Shown: positions 21,181 to 23,949 of the stretch, in pieces
Layout: each line of letters opens with the position of its first letter
Numbering within the stretch: the stretch's first letter is position 1
DNA from: Euryarchaeota archaeon UBA124
Lineage (GTDB): Archaea > Thermoplasmatota > Poseidoniia > Poseidoniales > Poseidoniaceae
Assembly: GCA_002502215.1 (NCBI GenBank)
Contig: DAPT01000091.1
Span: 1 to 23,949 of the forward strand
Length of the DNA stretch: 23,949 nt
Direction of reading: 5' to 3'
Notes under the pieces: model-generated
The model's input: the letters and a program-made list of their open reading frames with translations, nothing else
The model's database searches: none
Told to the model about the DNA's origin: nothing
Translations under genes and position numbers: made by a program

Positions 21181-23934
21181 TCAAGCTTCGACTTCTGTTT
21201 GAGCAGGTGCTGATAGTTCACTCTTCTTCGCATTGACTTCACGAGCGAGGAAGGAAACAACGTCGAGAATCTCGATGTCTTCGTAGCGCTCATCGCCTTC
21301 GAACTTGAGACATTCAAAGTGAGAAACACACTTCGGGCAAGACGTAAGCATCGTATCTGCTCCAGTCGACTTGATCTCTTCCATTCGTGCGACACGGAGT
21401 GCTCGGGCGTTCTCGTTGCAAGACATCATGCTCGATACACCACAGCACATTGCATCCTCACCGTGGTGTTCCATCTCAACAAGATCGACACCCTCAACAG
21501 CGTTGATGAGTTCACGTGGTTCATCGTAGATGCCCATTTGTCGGCCAAGACGACATGGGTCGTGGTATGTGACCGTGGTAGCATCGGTTGACAGTTGCAT
21601 GTCAAAGCCGTTCTCGATGAGATATTCGGTCGTGTGCATGACCTTTACGCCATCGAGTTCATAATCACGTGCAAACGTTCTGAAACACTCTGCACAGGAT
21701 GAAACCAGCGTGTCAATGCCGGATGCTTCGATTTTCTTCTGATTGTATGCCTTGAGTTTGTCAAAGACTTCGGTAAGTCCTTGCCACTTTTGGTCGTGGC
21801 CACAGCACTTGAGGAAGTCACGTCCAAGATAGGAAACATCGTGACCCATCTCTTCGAAGAGTGTAAAGGCAGCAGTGGTCGAATCTCCAAGGTTCATGTC
21901 ACCTTCGTTGACGTGGGAGAAGACCATTTCTTGATCGAGGTAGTCGACGCATCCAGGGTAATAACCGACGTTTGAGGAGATTGGGTATTCTTCGACAGGA
22001 ATGAAGTCTTCGTTTGAGGCTTCTTCTGCTTCAGCTGCGAGAACTGCTTGGAGGACTGTGTGAGGAATCTCTGCTGTAGGTCCGCCAACGATGAGACTTC
22101 GGCGAATATCGACATAAGAATCGTAGTTAACCAATTGAGGACATGCGTTGGTGCATGCTGTACAGGTCAAACAGGAGTACAACGGAACACCATCGTCTTC
22201 GTTGTTCCAGGAGTTGTAGATGATGTTGAGTTTGTCTCCGCCGTTGAAGAGTCGCACTGGGCATGCATCATCGCAAAGGTCACAGCCGTAACACTTGTTC
22301 ATCTCAAACTCATACCCACGAGCCATGGATCGCAACAAGACGATAACAACCGCACCAAAGGTCAGACACGGTATGAACATGGCGTAGGTCAGTTTAGCAT
22401 CGAGTGACTTCGGATTGACGTGATAGGATGGGTTCTCTGTGACACTGTAGTCTCCACCGCTGTTTGTAACCATGGCCATCACTGTGGCGTTGGTCAAATC
22501 AACAACCTTTCCGGAGTGGACGCCTGAGTTATCGTCCCACAAAAGGAGTGGTTGGAACGTGCGAACTGCAAACGTTGTTTCTGTCGTTATGGAGGCGTTT
22601 TGGGCCAGTGCACCGGTTGGGACGAGCGTGAATTCGTAGTTGTAGTTGCCAGGAAGGAGATTGAGTTCTGCTCCTTCACAGCCTGTGAACGATGCCAGTA
22701 CCTTGCCTGAACTATCGGTTACGCTCATGGTGCTGGAAAGCATCGTCGCTGTGTTGACGCCATCGATTTTTCGCTCGCTGGCTCGGTACTCGCATGTGAC
22801 ATCGGTTGGAAGTGCTTCGTCCGTGTATTCACCGGAAACGGTGAAGGATCCAGAATCACTGTACCCATCTTCACCGGAAATGGTAACGGTTGTACCTGCA
22901 GCGTTGCTCCCCTGTGCAGGGTCTTGGTGATTGTTTGCGTCGCTGAAATCGATGATTTGCTCTCGAGCAGGTTGGAATATCTGCCAATCCAGCCATGCTG
23001 CAGCGGGTACGATTCCGTCCGTGTAGCCCCGATCGTCCGTGAATTCGTTCGTGTCATGAACATGAACATCAGCAGGCTGCGTACGCATTGCTTCAAGTTC
23101 TGGGTAGTAATCGTGCGTGAGCCCTTTGATGGTCAAGAGTCCGCCTGCTTCCCAGAATCCGTTATCGTATGTTTCGAAGGTTGCAACGGAAGCTCCTGCT
23201 GAAATCACGAGAGCTCCCACGATGAGGCGCTTGCCGTGTTCGGGTGTAAACCCAGAGCCCCATGCTTTGACGAGTATGTTCCGGCCAACGAAGTAGATGA
23301 CAATCCATAACAGCATGCCCGTCAAAATCCACGGCACAGCATTGAAAATCTCTGCAATCCATGGAGACCTCGTTCCACACAACAGATCGCCGTGCGAATC
23401 AAGTTTACAATAATCCGACCGATTCTTCCCGTACAATTCAAGGAAGATGTTGATCGAAAAGACTGAGATGAACCAGATGTGGGCGAGGTAAACAGCACCT
23501 GCTGCCGCAAACCACGGGTCTTCAACAGGTCGCTTCTCTCGGCCTCCGAGGAACGGTGGAAGCGCAAGGATGCCGACTGGAATGCCGGTCAGTGCAGCGC
23601 CCCACCATGCAGCGTTCCAAGCGAAGACTGGTTGTCCGACAATGTCACCAATGAAACCAGTAGGGACGGTGAATTGCGGTAGATATTCTCCCCATCGTAG
23701 GTATCCATAGGAAAACAGTACGTACCAATCAGGGAAAACGAACCCTGCTTGCGCATACGGATCTGCCGCACCGTGCAATGGAGGTGGAATTAGCCATGCG
23801 TAGAAGAGCAGGACAGCAGCCATAAAGGCAAAGAGAATGGTGTCTCGAAGAACCTCATGTGGCCAAAATCCGTGCCCCATTCGTGTTCGCTTACGTTTTT
23901 CACCAGCTTCCTGAAGTTTTGCTTTTTCATCCAT
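21181..23934 (-). CDS. Fusion of cytochrome b C-terminal domain, exported domain and HdrD-like Fe-S/CCG module
   Basis: This is a 917-residue membrane redox protein. Residues 25-165 match the cytochrome b C-terminal/subunit IV domain: a membrane helix (31-50), PPLHGAADPY, then the Qo-site motif as PDWY (68-71) before LRW, and two more helices (107-128, 141-165). Two further helices (197-217, 236-253) precede a large exported beta-rich domain (254-513, C381/C419 possible disulfide). A helix at 515-535 leads back to the cytoplasm. There follow two [4Fe-4S] motifs (C548/551/554/558; C588/591/594/598) and two CCG domains (C662, C710-711, C747, C750; C794, C830-831, C866, C869), as in HdrD/GlpC-like proteins. 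Positive-inside charges support this topology. Haem-ligand histidines are not in this domain. The start at 23934 lies 15 nt from the window end, so its upstream neighbours are unseen. Confidence 0.85.
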   Translation of the reverse strand: MDEKAKLQEAGEKRKRTRMGHGFWPHEVLRDTILFAFMAAVLLFYAWLIPPPLHGAADPYAQAGFVFPDWYVLFSYGYLRWGEYLPQFTVPTGFIGDIVGQPVFAWNAAWWGAALTGIPVGILALPPFLGGREKRPVEDPWFAAAGAVYLAHIWFISVFSINIFLELYGKNRSDYCKLDSHGDLLCGTRSPWIAEIFNAVPWILTGMLLWIVIYFVGRNILVKAWGSGFTPEHGKRLIVGALVISAGASVATFETYDNGFWEAGGLLTIKGLTHDYYPELEAMRTQPADVHVHDTNEFTDDRGYTDGIVPAAAWLDWQIFQPAREQIIDFSDANNHQDPAQGSNAAGTTVTISGEDGYSDSGSFTVSGEYTDEALPTDVTCEYRASERKIDGVNTATMLSSTMSVTDSSGKVLASFTGCEGAELNLLPGNYNYEFTLVPTGALAQNASITTETTFAVRTFQPLLLWDDNSGVHSGKVVDLTNATVMAMVTNSGGDYSVTENPSYHVNPKSLDAKLTYAMFIPCLTFGAVVIVLLRSMARGYEFEMNKCYGCDLCDDACPVRLFNGGDKLNIIYNSWNNEDDGVPLYSCLTCTACTNACPQLVNYDSYVDIRRSLIVGGPTAEIPHTVLQAVLAAEAEEASNEDFIPVEEYPISSNVGYYPGCVDYLDQEMVFSHVNEGDMNLGDSTTAAFTLFEEMGHDVSYLGRDFLKCCGHDQKWQGLTEVFDKLKAYNQKKIEASGIDTLVSSCAECFRTFARDYELDGVKVMHTTEYLIENGFDMQLSTDATTVTYHDPCRLGRQMGIYDEPRELINAVEGVDLVEMEHHGEDAMCCGVSSMMSCNENARALRVARMEEIKSTGADTMLTSCPKCVSHFECLKFEGDERYEDIEILDVVSFLAREVNAKKSELSAPAQTEVEA

Positions 23935-23949
23935 GTACGAGGTTGCAAC

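Noticed and set aside
23935..23949. End of an upstream minus-strand gene overlapping the fusion start (frame with TGA inside the first codons)
   Set aside because: Only 15 bases are visible; an overlapping stop is possible but cannot be supported.

Overview
The window most likely comes from a marine planktonic euryarchaeon of the Poseidoniales (Marine Group II) type. The evidence is a mixture of archaeal and bacterial-looking genes: archaellin-like class III signal peptides, an XPD-type helicase, a ribbon-helix-helix regulator, and a large secreted protein full of thrombospondin type-3 calcium repeats. Alongside these are bacterial-style metabolic genes (NADP-type glutamate dehydrogenase, propionyl/methylmalonyl-CoA enzymes, a glycerol-3-phosphate-acyltransferase-like protein, a GshA). 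Base composition is near 50% GC. Many first genes have a TATA-like box 20-30 nt before the start codon (leaderless style), while downstream genes in operons have GGAGG-type ribosome binding sites. The taxonomic call is an inference. I see no rRNA, tRNA, insertion sequence or CRISPR.

Layout, left to right. 1-68 is the tail of a plus-strand gene. 73-2650 (minus) is an XPD/Rad3-like helicase followed by an Hsp20-like protein. 2651-3365 (minus) is a small GC-rich gene and a RHH regulator, with a probable operator in the divergent spacer up to 3479. 3479-5360 (plus) is a TerB-like two-repeat protein and glutamate dehydrogenase. 5462-10461 (minus) holds two archaellin-like proteins and a 1242-residue calcium-repeat surface protein. 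10499-14642 (minus) holds a small Cys/His protein, biotin carrier, a small carboxylase-associated protein, the acyl-CoA carboxylase carboxyltransferase and a PlsC-fold acyltransferase. 14721-16675 (plus) holds the B12-binding subunit of methylmalonyl-CoA mutase, its MeaB-type GTPase and a phytol/dolichol-kinase-like membrane protein. 16733-19863 (plus) holds a 36-residue membrane peptide, asparagine synthase and a ferrooxidans-type glutamate-cysteine ligase. 19908-21178 (plus) holds a polytopic membrane protein, a two-cluster ferredoxin and a two-helix membrane protein. 21181-23934 (minus) encodes one very unusual protein: a cytochrome b C-terminal (subunit IV-like) membrane domain, a large exported domain and an HdrD-like Fe-S/CCG disulfide-reductase module.

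How the genes fit together. The carboxylase set and the mutase/MeaB pair, on either side of the acyltransferase, belong to the propionyl-CoA to succinyl-CoA route. The biotin carboxylase and the mutase catalytic subunit must lie elsewhere. The acyltransferase and the polyprenol-kinase-like protein suggest lipid chemistry, possibly bacterial-type ester lipids. Glutamate dehydrogenase, AsnB and GshA point to nitrogen and thiol metabolism.

The most promising candidate for an undescribed system is the cytochrome b-HdrD fusion. It could couple quinol chemistry at the outer membrane face to a cytoplasmic CCG (disulfide/thiol) centre, with the adjacent ferredoxin and small membrane protein as possible partners and the GshA product as a speculative thiol substrate.
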